Assembly (NCBI GenBank): GCA_004352715.1
Contig: SCFE01000105.1
Span: 916,792-980,791, forward strand
Direction of reading: 5' to 3'
Length of the DNA: 64,000 nucleotides
DNA from: Hofstenia miamia
Taxonomy: Eukaryota; Xenacoelomorpha; Acoela
Both the position numbers and the translations under genes were made by a program. The notes under the pieces are model-generated. The model was given only the letters and a program-made list of their open reading frames with translations. It was not told where the DNA came from and did not search any database. Shown in pieces: positions 23,772 to 34,884 of the stretch (position 1 is its first letter; each line of letters begins with the position of its first letter).

Positions 23772-23840
23772 GCGCAGGTGGTGTAGTGGTAGCATAGCAG
23801 CCTTCCAAACTGTTGATCCTGGTTCGACTCTGACTTGTGC
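23772..23840 (+). tRNA. tRNA-Gly(TCC)-like gene or pseudogene
   Basis: A 69-nt sequence has the body of eukaryotic tRNA-Gly with anticodon TCC (loop CTTCCAA). It has an A box (GGTGTAGTGGTAGCATAG) and a B box (GGTTCGACTC). Its 7-bp acceptor stem, GCGCAGG with CTTGTGC, includes two G-U pairs. A run of seven T follows at once, as for RNA polymerase III termination. Problems: the T-arm is one base short and pairs badly, and the anticodon stem has one mismatch (C-A). It may be a decayed tRNA or the head of a tRNA-derived SINE. Confidence 0.6.
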
Positions 23841-23913
23841 AATTTTTTTATTTTTTCATTTTGTCTTGCATGGTATTTTTAATTCAAATTATATATATAT
23901 ATATATATATATA

Positions 23914-24913
23914 NNNNNNNNNNNNNNNNNNNNNNNNNNNNNNNNNNNNNNNNNNNNNNNNNNNNNNNNNNNNNNNNNNNNNNNNNNNNNNNNNNNNNNN
24001 NNNNNNNNNNNNNNNNNNNNNNNNNNNNNNNNNNNNNNNNNNNNNNNNNNNNNNNNNNNNNNNNNNNNNNNNNNNNNNNNNNNNNNNNNNNNNNNNNNNN
24101 NNNNNNNNNNNNNNNNNNNNNNNNNNNNNNNNNNNNNNNNNNNNNNNNNNNNNNNNNNNNNNNNNNNNNNNNNNNNNNNNNNNNNNNNNNNNNNNNNNNN
24201 NNNNNNNNNNNNNNNNNNNNNNNNNNNNNNNNNNNNNNNNNNNNNNNNNNNNNNNNNNNNNNNNNNNNNNNNNNNNNNNNNNNNNNNNNNNNNNNNNNNN
24301 NNNNNNNNNNNNNNNNNNNNNNNNNNNNNNNNNNNNNNNNNNNNNNNNNNNNNNNNNNNNNNNNNNNNNNNNNNNNNNNNNNNNNNNNNNNNNNNNNNNN
24401 NNNNNNNNNNNNNNNNNNNNNNNNNNNNNNNNNNNNNNNNNNNNNNNNNNNNNNNNNNNNNNNNNNNNNNNNNNNNNNNNNNNNNNNNNNNNNNNNNNNN
24501 NNNNNNNNNNNNNNNNNNNNNNNNNNNNNNNNNNNNNNNNNNNNNNNNNNNNNNNNNNNNNNNNNNNNNNNNNNNNNNNNNNNNNNNNNNNNNNNNNNNN
24601 NNNNNNNNNNNNNNNNNNNNNNNNNNNNNNNNNNNNNNNNNNNNNNNNNNNNNNNNNNNNNNNNNNNNNNNNNNNNNNNNNNNNNNNNNNNNNNNNNNNN
24701 NNNNNNNNNNNNNNNNNNNNNNNNNNNNNNNNNNNNNNNNNNNNNNNNNNNNNNNNNNNNNNNNNNNNNNNNNNNNNNNNNNNNNNNNNNNNNNNNNNNN
24801 NNNNNNNNNNNNNNNNNNNNNNNNNNNNNNNNNNNNNNNNNNNNNNNNNNNNNNNNNNNNNNNNNNNNNNNNNNNNNNNNNNNNNNNNNNNNNNNNNNNN
24901 NNNNNNNNNNNNN
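23914..24913. other. Assembly gap (1000 N)
   Basis: Exactly 1000 N, preceded by (TA)n. Confidence 0.99.
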
Positions 24914-25461
24914 ATCCATGAAAATATTGACTACAATACATGTATGTTTATCATAGATGTTATTGATCAACTATTAGTTATAATGAATGGCATAAAGATA
25001 ATGCTAAATACATTTAACTGTGTAGTATTTAAAAATTGGCCACTGGTTTACATAAAAAATCTTAGCTGGACAGGAGAGTTATGTGAACTCAGTAATTGCA
25101 ATAACTTCCATGTGTTATCTCCTACAACCACAAACAAAGGTAAAACATATTTTATATAATATGCCTATAACTAAAAATACACAATTGATATATATATACA
25201 ATAGATTATAGAGGAGAAGCATTCCAAAACCTTGTTGGTTGTAAGATAATATATTACGTTAATGGTACTAGTCTTAACAACCCTATTCGTTGCAACATAG
25301 TGTTTTCTAATATGCTGTATGAGAGGTATTCTAATAAAACAAAAATGGAAAAATTTCCTCAAAAAACTTCAACCGCTTATAACCCTCAAGCTAATAATTA
25401 CATTCAAAATGCTAAAACACCAATAGAAAAGTGTCTTCTCTTCCATTTCTTTTTAAAATAA
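24914..25461 (+). CDS. Ig-like extracellular protein, 3' exons (partial)
   Basis: Two exons fit: one running from inside the gap to 25139 (donor GTAAAA) and one at 25205-25461. A 65-bp phase-1 intron separates them, and the stop is TAA. The joined reading has paired Cys and several N-glycosylation sequons (NLSW, NGTS, NKTK). The pattern near the second Cys (NNPIRCNIVFSN) matches the end of Ig domains seen at 39574-41302 and 62163-62723 in this window. The 5' part is hidden in the gap at 23914-24913, so domain number, signal peptide and anchoring are unknown. The final 58 bp lie opposite the last proposed exon of AAR2. I infer a secreted or surface protein. Confidence 0.4.
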
Positions 25462-28039
25462 TCCTGGAGAATTCGTATGATGGAAAAACTCTTGATAAAA
25501 GCAATGGTCTCTTGATTTAAGGAAACAGGTTTCATAGGAGAGTTGCGACGAAATGGTAGCCCCAAATCAATTTGATCAAATGCTATGACACAAAATATTT
25601 GAACAGACGTTGAAAATCGTTCCAAAATTCAACAAGAAAACGTTGTCTTCAACAGGGATTGTCTTTTACATCATTGCAACGTATTCTGAAATTCAATTGA
25701 CTCATGTTCCAGCCCCCACACTGCAAATCGCGGATATTTTTTGTTGTAGATTTTGGAAAAAAACGTATCATTCTATGCTTAAATAAAGAGCTTAGTATGG
25801 TTCACAACTGTTTTTGTTATTGATATGACGACTAACCTGACTAGTTGCAACGGATCGGTCGATTTCTGAGTAATTTAAGCGATGTTTTGGGTCAACTTCC
25901 ATCTTTGGCAAACACTTTTCAGCCTCTGCAATACTTTGATATTCCTCCAAAGATTCTCTCTAAAACATACTATTTCATAAATTACACAGGATGACATACT
26001 TTAGAAGAAGCTGGTTGTGATTTGGAAGACGTGAAACCTTCTAAAGGCAAAAGTTGCGTAGCTGACGTAATCACACCATCAGCGGGGCATACGTCTTTTA
26101 CTAAACGCGGGGATATATACTTTGAAAGAGAAATCCATTTCTTGAGGTCGTTTGTCGGATATGAAGAAAGTGTTGGTAGTTCTCGCTTCCACGTGCTTTG
26201 AATACGTGTTATTTCTGACGAATTTGCAACAGTAAATGTTTCAACAGAGGGATTCCATCTAAAAGAAACAGTGGAAAATGATTGTGAGAGAACACATTTA
26301 ATGAATGGAAAATACTCTTACAATAGCAAATACAGCAAACATCATCGTGCCAGCAGCTTGAATGTATAAAACAACACTTTCAATACATAAACAAATTTAA
26401 TTTTCTTAAAGTGATGCTGATATTGTTGTTCAAAGTGAAAAACTAGTCAAATTATGCCTGACTAAAGTTTTTGAAATGATCAAAAGCATTGCAACACTAC
26501 GTCACATTCATCTATCTGATCTTTGCATATTAGTTTTCATTCTATTAAGTCTCAATCCTACAGAAATTTGAGTTTCAACCGACAATCAGAAAAATGTCTT
26601 GTAAAAGGCTCAGCATTAACAATCAGCAGGATTATTAAATATATACAATTTAAATGCAATGCCATAGTTATGAAAAAATGTAAGCGTCATTAAAAAAACA
26701 TCAGGTGCCAAATAGATTCTCACAAAGAACCTTGACACAACTGGGCACAAGCAAACTCTGTTAGTGCAGCCATTGTCTATCGAATTCCTAAATATGAAAT
26801 TGTCTACAAAATTGCTGCCAAAACAACCAAAGTAAACAGAGAAACAATAGTTTTATCGGCCTTGTTAGTGTCAGAGTAAAGAACAATACAAGATTGTAAT
26901 GTGAGTTAATTGTTTTCAGTGATGAAGCTAAAAAAGCATTACCTATTCTTCCAAAGGGAGTTTGTAAGAAATCTAAAAGTCAAATCATATTGTTTCCAGC
27001 CATTATATACCAGTGGGACTGTTTGGAAGAGGCTCAGATATGTTAGTGCATTAATTACGTTATCTTCAGAGAGAAACATAATTAAAATAGTCTAGGGTCT
27101 TCTATATATTATATAGACGACCTTGAGTGAATTTAACTTTAAATAGTAGCAAAAAAGCAGCATCTTGTCAGGTAATTTTTTACACAACCTGAAAGAATAA
27201 GAAATATTTATGCGGGTTAGTTCAGCTTCCCATACTTCCAGGCAAATGCAGAAATTCCTTAAGGAAATGAAGTTACATTGCTACCAGAGTGGGCTGCTCA
27301 GTTAACAACCTGGAACAGCTTTGGGCCTTTATCAAAGAGAACTCTAACAAAATCCCTGATGAAAAAATTGTCAAACTGTGCGATTGTTTCTCATGACAAC
27401 TGAATCCTATCATCTAGTCTAAGGACTAATCAACAAAATACTGCTTACATTCTTATCAGTTATTTTTGTATACAATAAAATTAGGTTTCCAAATTAGTTT
27501 AACCACTATTTTAACTCCATAGTTTCAAATGTTGCAAACATATTGAGCGCGATCTGATTCTGAATTACTGTTGGTTAAACGTCTTACATTAGCAGTTAAT
27601 AATGATTTGAAACTAATGTTTAAAAGTGTTATGCATCTAGTAAATGTCCTTGCAATAATTCTAATAAAGTGCGCAATTCTAATTGAGCCCAAGCTATCAG
27701 TAAAATTATACATTTGAACAGAACTGCATTTGAATTGAAGATATATTTATTAGATTTGTGTTTATAAATACAAAAATAACAAAACTTAAGACAAGAAGGA
27801 ACATGGAAAGAGAACTAACTTACTAACTTATAAACAAGAATGTCATCATTCTCAAAGTGATGGAAAAACCCAGTACGTAATTGAGAGACTCTTTCATTTG
27901 CAGAACTCCAATAAATAAAGTGAAGACCGTTGGGAATTGATTTAATTCCTCGGAAAGAATCGTTAACAGACGAAAACTTTAAGTCAATGCCAATTTCTAG
28001 ACGCGAAGGGATATCGAGAAACGCAACTCCACCGCTCAT
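25404..28039 (-). CDS. AAR2: AAR2 splicing factor homologue
   Basis: AAR2 binds Prp8 and helps assemble the U5 snRNP. Exons on the minus strand: 28039-27828, 26258-26000 and 25959-25837, with GT-AG borders and consistent phase. A less certain 3' exon lies within 25625-25404. Exon 1 gives IPSRLEIGIDLKF, FRGIKSIPNGLHFIYWSS and RTGFFHHF, the N-terminal beta domain. Its join to exon 2 gives VYKW, where animals have V.RW. Exon 2 carries the hallmark DLKKWISLSKYIS. Exon 3 has EYQSIAEAEKCLPKMEVDP and NYSEI. The C-terminal helical domain is only tentatively placed (QIFCVIAFDQIDLGLPF, AFIKSFSIIRILQDYFKKKW) and is separated from exon 3 by frame breaks I could not resolve. The intron 25960-25999 is 40 bp. 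The first Met aligns inside the family's N-terminus, so an upstream exon may be missing. Confidence 0.85.
26900..27400 (+). pseudogene. Possible Tc1-like transposase remnant in an AAR2 intron
   Basis: Near 27270-27400 two frames together recall the Tc1 C-terminal end. One gives LPEWAAQ in the place of the WPAQSPDLNP block, and the next gives NLEQLWAFIKENSNKIPDEK in the place of the IENLW block. Upstream, FSDEAKKALPIL at 26915 loosely recalls the first catalytic Asp block. Stops intervene. It sits inside the 1.57-kb AAR2 intron, on the opposite strand. Identification is tentative. Confidence 0.35.
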
Positions 28040-28558
28040 GTAACTAAATCACTTGCGATATGACAATAACATATAATATTATGACAAATGGCGATTCATT
28101 GCCTGATGATTTACAATATCACAGCCAGTTGTTACTGAATACAATTTATAGCATTTTCATTCAACAGTATTGAGTGATTCATCAATTATCTGCTCTATAA
28201 TTTATCAACCACGATACTGCCATTTTACTGCATAACGCCGCTGTCTTTACTTATTAGTAAATAATGAGAATTATAGCTGCACAGTGCATTTGAAAGTAAG
28301 ACAAATATAAAAGACACTAGACAAACTACAAAAATGGAATTCATATATCTTGCACTTAAATAAGTTCACAATAGGAATCATCGACTGGATTGACTTTCTA
28401 TAGATCGAGCCACAACCTTTTTTATGATTCGTCCATTCTTTCTGGAACTTCTTTTGCCTAAAATATATATATTAATGAAAAGTTTATAGCGAAGTCTTAT
28501 AAAGTTTTTAAAGCTTGGCTAGAAAACACACTTAACGAGAATCAAAGATGATATGACT

Positions 28559-28887
28559 CAGACTTGCCAACGAGCCAACATTTCCAAGCTCGGCTCGTTT
28601 AAATTTTGTGTAAGTTCAGCTCGACTCGCCATATAAAATCTTTGAATGAGGCTCGTTTTAGCTAGGTATTTTTTTAAAAATATTGTGCTCAAATAATTTT
28701 TACATAACTCTTCCTATTATTTAATAAACATTTCTTAAATAAGATTATAGGAAAGGCATACTGACTGCAAAAATAAGAAAAATCTCCATAATTAAATTAA
28801 CAAGCAGAACTATAAACTTGTTTTGCCTAAAATAGGCTCTTTGTATATCAAATACTGTGCTCAAGCTCGGCTCGTTGACAAGTCTGG
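28559..28887. mobile_element. MITE (CAGACTTG-ended family), copy A
   Basis: A 329-bp element begins CAGACTTGCCAACGAGCC and ends GGCTCGTTGACAAGTCTGG, so the ends are inverted repeats. It is flanked by a perfect 7-bp duplication, TATGACT, at 28552-28558 and 28888-28894. Subterminal GCTCGGCTCG strings recur inside. There is no coding frame. A related copy lies at 55613-55897. It sits between BCAS2 and AAR2. Confidence 0.85.
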
Positions 28888-28937
28888 TATGACTAGCCTA
28901 AAACCTAGCAATTTAAAAAAAAAAGATTTATAATTTT

Positions 28938-30002
28938 TTACTGAAGAAACAAACCAACCTCGTCGTCATCGATGAACCCATCGTTTTGACTTTCGAGTTG
29001 CTTGTGAACCCGCATTTCATTTCGACGTTGTCTTTGTTCTGCACCGATCTTTCTCTTTTCTTCTCGTTCTGCGGATTCCATTTGATTTTCAACCTGCCTA
29101 CGCTTCTTTTCTGCTTCTTTGGCCATATGCTCGCTCATTTCTCGAAAAGAAGCCTCTTCTGCACGCAAACTACTGGCTCGCGATTCCATTTGCTGACAAA
29201 CATCCTCTAAGCGAAAGTTACTGTCGACTAAGCTTGTGAATTCTGCTTCAAGGGCGGTTAACCGGCTTCCAGCATCTTGCTGTTCAGATTTTCGTTCCCA
29301 ATTTATTTCCTAAATCGAATAATATTAACATAACAAATGCATGTACTACATTGCATAATGCATGTTGTCTTAAATAAAGCAAACTCAGATTTACTTGAAT
29401 CGATGAGCGAATAGTAGTGTGTTGCTTCTGTAATTGATCGACAAGAGACTCAAGGTATGAGCAATAAGTTTTCCAAGCATTAGTCCCATAACGAGCAAGA
29501 AGATTTAAGTTTACTAAACGAGTTGACTGATGTTCCAACTGAGCCTGCGAATTGCGTAGAGATTCTGCCCATGCGCCCAAATCACTTTTCTGACCAGCAG
29601 GAGGACCAGGCAGCTCACACCGCTTCATATTAAGAAGCTCCATTGGCTGTCGAGCGGCGACACGCTCCATTTCTGTACGAAAAACTTCAGTTTCAAACCT
29701 AAACATAACTTAAGCTAAATAAAATTTAACTAGGTACAAAAGATCGTTTTTCTCAAATAATTGCAATTAAACAAAATTTAAAAACTATAATTTCCAACCT
29801 AAGTTATATCAAATAAAATTTCAAAAAAAAATTACTTAGACGTGTCTATGAGAGGTAAGTGATCCAGATAATTTTTTGTAGGACGATAGCGTCTGCATTC
29901 TTCATCTATCAAAGCTAGCGCAGCCTCCCGCACTCCGGGTTCATCATAGCCCGCATCAAAGTAAGGAAGGGCGTCAATATACACCCGTTCAGAATCGCCC
30001 AT
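28938..30002 (-). CDS. BCAS2: BCAS2 / SPF27, pre-mRNA-splicing factor of the Prp19 complex
   Basis: BCAS2 is a coiled-coil core subunit of the Prp19 (NineTeen) complex that activates the spliceosome. Three exons fit on the minus strand with correct phase: 30002-29836, 29698-29395 and 29309-28938. Together they give about 280 residues. Exon 1 has the family signature [20 protein letters not shown] and YRPTKNYL. Exon 2 has [30 protein letters not shown] and [12 protein letters not shown]. Exon 3 starts [16 protein letters not shown], as in animal BCAS2. The human protein has about 225 residues; here the C-terminus continues as an extra charged coiled coil ending [16 protein letters not shown]. 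An alternative donor after DDDE could splice to an acceptor near 28455. A 3' splice acceptor (ATATTTTAG) lies 3 nt before the ATG, so a 5' UTR exon or trans-spliced leader is possible. Confidence 0.93.
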
Positions 30003-32600
30003 GCCCTAAAATATATTTCAAATGAATTTTTATGCAAAATACTAGAGAAATCTAAATAACAAGCAATTATAGTGATAGATTTGATTCATTGGTTCCAAAA
30101 CCTCTAAATATTGATGTGCCACAGATGCATGTTTTTTGATCGCTTAAAATAGACTAAATTTTCCGAAAACAATTGCTTTTGGAAGTAACAAATTACCATA
30201 AAAATGACAAGTTGATTAATTCTACAGTTGTGAATAGCACATTTATCAAATTTACATTTTTAAAAAGATAAAGTTGATGATTGAAGAAGCAAGAACCGCT
30301 AATAAAAAGTTTAAAACGATTTTGAAAGTCATCAGCTCGGGAGAAAATTCTCAGAAAAGAGGTTTACGAAAAGTACAGGTTATGCAAAAATAGACTGTTG
30401 GAATAAAGATTTTGGAAAAGTATTTGAATAATAACGAAAAGACCGTAATGGAGGTTAATACAATAGAAAATAATAAACAATACAAATATACTAGAAAGAA
30501 CATTTATAATAAATAAGGAACGAACACGGATTACAAAATTAAAGCGAGGAACAAAAGAGCACCGAACAAAGGAGTAGATCTTGAGAAGATCTTGCTGGTT
30601 TATACAAAACTATCTTAACTGAAAATCTCTTTTGAAAGAAGTCCGGTTTTTGTTTTGTATTTAATATGTGTATTCTCAACCAGTGTTTTCAATACTTTTA
30701 CAAAAAATGTGCGCAAAAAGAGGAACAAAGAAGGAAGGAATAATTTTTTTGGCGTGCAAAGCGGGAAGTATATGTTAGGAAGACATCATAATTTTTCGTC
30801 AAAATTTGCAGAACAATTTTAAGAAAAGATCCATGCAAAAATAGTTTATTTAAAAAAACGATCTCTGAGTTATATCTAAAAATATCATTAATTGATAGGT
30901 TGATGATAACCTCATTATTCTATTGGAAAGAAATTTGATGGTGTTAGATTTATATTTTCAATCACTATAACATAAGAATGGAAAATAGAAGTTTTATTTA
31001 ATTTTTTTTAAATCATTAAAAACCAATGTTATTAAATAGACAAAAAACATAAGATTACTCTATTTGTATTAATAACTTTTTATAGCGCCATTGTAAAATC
31101 TCATTCAATTTCCCATAAATATCACAATTTCTAATGATGACTAAACTATAGTCGAAATGCTCAAGAACTACGGAGCGCCGTTTTTGCTGCATGAGCTTTA
31201 GATAACTTTACTATCTGAACACAATGTACGGAATGGAATGAATTTAAAGTTTTTACGAAAATATTAATTTTTTTGAAAAAAGTAAATTTTTACATGCATT
31301 TGGGGACAGGAATATTTTCTATCACAGATGTTTACCATAAATAGTGATCATATTTAACCATAGATATCAAAGGATTTCCAAATTTCGTACTAGGCTAAGA
31401 GAAAATTATTTGAAAATTATAAAACTAACGTTAAAGATACACTGTGCTATTTAGAATAAATCTAAAACAGGAGGAAAATATGATGCTAGCGTATCAAACA
31501 AAATCAAATGAATTTATTATGTATCCAAAAAAATATTACCATCCCCCATTTTAAATGTTCAATCTAAAGAATGAATTGCTAGTAGCAAAGCGAAGTGTTA
31601 TAATGCTGTTGATTGGTGGGTAAGAAAATTACCATAGAATCCCGTGAAGTTTTTGAATTTCATTGTCGTTCTCAATAATATCGATTCATTATTATATCAA
31701 TCACACAATAATCATTGATGACTGAATTAAAATGGACACGGCTGCTTTTTTGAAGTGAGTTCACACGCGCTCGAAGTTAGTGAAGCAAACCGCAAATGAA
31801 AAAAAATTGGAACTAAAAAAGAACATTTTTTTTCATTTTTTGTACATTAATTAGAGCTACAACTGCAATTCATTCGAATTATATTATAACTGTAACTGAT
31901 ACAACAATTATGCAATTTCAGTTCACAACACTAATACCAGGAATCTTTATAAATCCTTAGACATGTTTGTAATATACAAGTAACTGTAATTTTACCGACT
32001 ACATACAGGTATATGCTAATAGGTAGTATTCTATAGCTACTAAAGATTACGAACGATAAATTTTTCGTATTCCATTCATCAGAATACTATTAGGCAGACT
32101 TCTCAGATGTCCAGTGTTCAAGCTGCAGTCTCGAATTGCCGGCAGTTTGAACTTAGAGTTGGGTGTTTTACAGCAGTAAACTAATATCGCTTATGCTCCA
32201 GATATGTACACAATCATTTCTTGTTACATGTAAATCAGGATTTGCGTAGTGTTTATCAAAATTTAACATAGTATAGTTAATCATATGTATGTAATGCTTT
32301 GAATTCTGTTTAATTAGAGCAAGCAATTTTGAAATAATTTTAGCATTCACAGACTAACTAGAAAAATTTTCTGTATAACATGTAGCTGACATCAACTGTT
32401 ACATCAAATCAGGACATCATCTAATCTTGATAAATATTTGAAAAGAAGAAGACTCTATCACATCAACAAAAGAAGCTACTTTGCATATCATACAATGAAA
32501 CATAACATTAGTTTTTATACTACATCAAAGCTTTCAAAATCATATTTTTAAAACATGACATAAAAATGTAAAATTGATCACTATTTCATCCGGCAGACCA
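30003..32600. other. Intergenic region upstream of BCAS2
   Basis: AT-rich with a purine-biased patch at 30280-30580. No gene or element can be supported. A 60-codon minus frame at 32168-32350 is not convincing. Confidence 0.4.
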
Positions 32601-32604
32601 AATC

Positions 32605-32990
32605 ATAAGGATATAAAATGGTTTGATAAAATGTTCCCAAAAAAACGAATGATGGCAACGTCGGTGGCGGACTACCCACGAGTGGTACAGGGTCAATTTT
32701 CCAAATTTCACCACATCTACTGAATAGCCGCCATACTCACCGGACCTGAACACCATGAAATNTTCTTGAGGCTATGGTCAGCTCAAAGTCTCATAACAGT
32801 CTCAATTCTCGGAAGCAGATAATTCGTAAAGAGTAGGATCGAATGTCGATGGCGGAAAATTTCCCGAAACGCTTGCAGCTGTGTATCAGTGGGAAGGGTG
32901 GATACTTCGAATCTATTTGAAGGTGAGCCTTCTGTTAGTCAGTGCAACATTTGTGTATCGTTTCATGTGATAATAAAATAATTCTGTTGA
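32605..32990 (+). pseudogene. mariner/IS630-type transposase C-terminal remnant
   Basis: Frames on + recall the end of mariner-like transposases. One gives VGGGLPTSG, then a decayed copy of the W/PP.SPDLNP..FFLWG block near 32715-32775, which reads NSRHTHRT in one frame and LTGPEHHEXFLRLWSA in another. Downstream come NFPKRLQLCISGKGGYFES, matching the usual RRLQLCI..GGHFE ending. The frame is broken several times and one N is present. Only the last third of the protein remains. Confidence 0.6.
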
Positions 32991-32999
32991 TGAATAATT

Positions 33000-33760
33000 G
33001 TTGTTTTTTACCCTGTACAAAATTTGTGCTTAATACTAATTTCTAATGGAATTTTTCATGTCAGTACAGAAATTCACATACTTGACCTGTGAATGATTTT
33101 TATTAAAATTATTACATTATAAATGATTACATAAATTTTTAATATCACTCAAAAACCACTTCAGAATGCCTCAGATCGCACTATTTTGGAAGGCCTACGA
33201 TTAGGTTAATTACAACTCAGGTACATTTAAAAGCTAAAATAACTTACGATGCAGAAGTATTCTTAATGCTCGTACTCGTACTTCGTAATTATTATAAACT
33301 TAGTTTCAGCAGAATTCGCTTAATAAATTCAAGTATTTTTTAATTAATATTAATCTTAAAAATAATTTTAATAGTGAAATTATAATTTTGCTTCTCAAAT
33401 ATTAATAATATTATTTAATTAGTGCGTTTCATATTATAATTTTAAGCGTATGAAATTTACAATTGTTGATATTGAAATAAGCAAATTTTAGTATATTGTG
33501 CAAATTGCATCAGTTGAGAGATTACATAATTTTCAGACTTAATTACCTATTATATATATATATGACAACTACATTGATTCGGCATATTATTACAATAACT
33601 ACTCCATCACCTATTACACCAGTCAGATTTAATTGTGCACTATAATTAATTCTAATATTAAATGTGCCAAAATATGCCTTCAATATCAATTATTGGACAT
33701 TTATGTAATTTATTTAGCCGCTGAAGGCATGCACGACAAAAAAATAAGAACAAGTCAAGT
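33000..33760. other. AT-rich non-coding sequence
   Basis: No gene or element recognised; short (TA)n near 33551. Confidence 0.4.
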
Positions 33761-33761
33761 T

Positions 33762-34560
33762 TTACGGCAGCGAGGACAGTCCCAGGAGATGAAATGAAAA
33801 ATTGTAGAAGGGCTCAGCAAAGAGGAAGCTCGGTGGCGGGGAAAAGAAATCAATCGCTGTTGGAGGGTTGAGAGTCAAGATGTAATTAGCAGCAGTACAA
33901 GCACGATTGAAAAACGAGTGAAGGGTGCGATGTTTCTTGGGACGACGAATGGAGAAAGTGATAACATCATCAGAGCGAGTGAAGTGGAAATTAGAGAACT
34001 TAATGAAATCAAAAGGATCAAGATCCAATTTGCGAGTGAGCAGTCGATTGAACAGGAGGAGATCACAGGCATGGAAGTAGAGTGACAGCGGGAGAGTGGA
34101 GAATTTGAAGAGTGTTTTTGTATGGCAAGGAAGAGATCCATTTGAAAGCCCGCTTCTGGAACCGTTCCATGAAGTGGAACAAGGCACGAGAAGGCCACCA
34201 ACAAGGAGAAGCGTAGAGAAGAATGGCGTGAGGAATGGACTTGAACAAATAGAGTTTCACAGCAGCCGAGGAATCAAAGGGAATATTCGCGGAAGGGGGC
34301 AAAGTGTGAGAATTTTGCTTTGTGGAGGCGCAAAGACACATGTCCAGACCTATTTGAACTCCAAAAAGAGTATGAGGAGAAAAGTTCACAGAAAGGCAGA
34401 TTAGAAGGGGGGATACAGAAATCGAAATACCCCATGTCTTGGTTGGGCTAAAATCAAGATGGTTAACAGAAGAACAAGTAGACAAAAGCTCAAAATCAGA
34501 GGTAATATTGGAGGCAAAAGAACTACCAATATCCTTAGCAGTTTTGCATGCGTGGATTTA
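33762..34560 (-). pseudogene. LINE reverse transcriptase 3' (thumb and C-terminal) fragment
   Basis: Minus-strand frames show the region after the catalytic palm: a thumb block TKTWGISISVSPLLICLS, then LYLFKSIPHAILLYASPCWW and FHFMERFQKRAFKWI, as in non-LTR elements (family form LYKS...ILYASPVW...LE..Q+RA.+WI). The end reads ACDLLLFNRLL, RRPKKHRTLHSFFNRAC. At least two frameshifts separate the pieces. The sequence is GC-richer than its neighbours. The palm and endonuclease are missing on the 5' side. Confidence 0.65.
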
Positions 34561-34664
34561 GAGGAACCTGGTGCATTAAAGTGTCCCTCACTCTACTTTG
34601 TAGCACGCATTTAGCTTAAAATACAAAATGCATTTTCCAATTTCTAATCAGAGGTCTATTACCG

Positions 34665-34775
34665 AAAGTGTCACTCTCTTTGCTTATCGCGCACACTAAA
34701 TTGCAACTTTTAAAACAATTATGTGCTAAATCTGAGTATATAAAGTGTCACTCTCTTTGCTAGTCGCACACACTA
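34665..34775. repeat. Direct repeat, two units 77 bp apart
   Basis: AAAGTGTCACTCTCTTTGCT occurs at 34665 and again at 34742, each followed by a similar string ending in CACACTAA. Confidence 0.8.
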
Positions 34776-34884
34776 ACATATTTTTATATTTTATTACAAT
34801 ATAGAAATGCTAGTAATTCAGTTTTAGAGAGAGATTTTGTTCTCGCTCTTAAGGTGATTTGCTTGCTTTTTACACTTCTTCATT

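Noticed and set aside
34096-34404. Plus-strand frame of 102 codons
   Set aside because: Opposite the LINE thumb fragment, whose minus-strand reading has conserved reverse transcriptase motifs.
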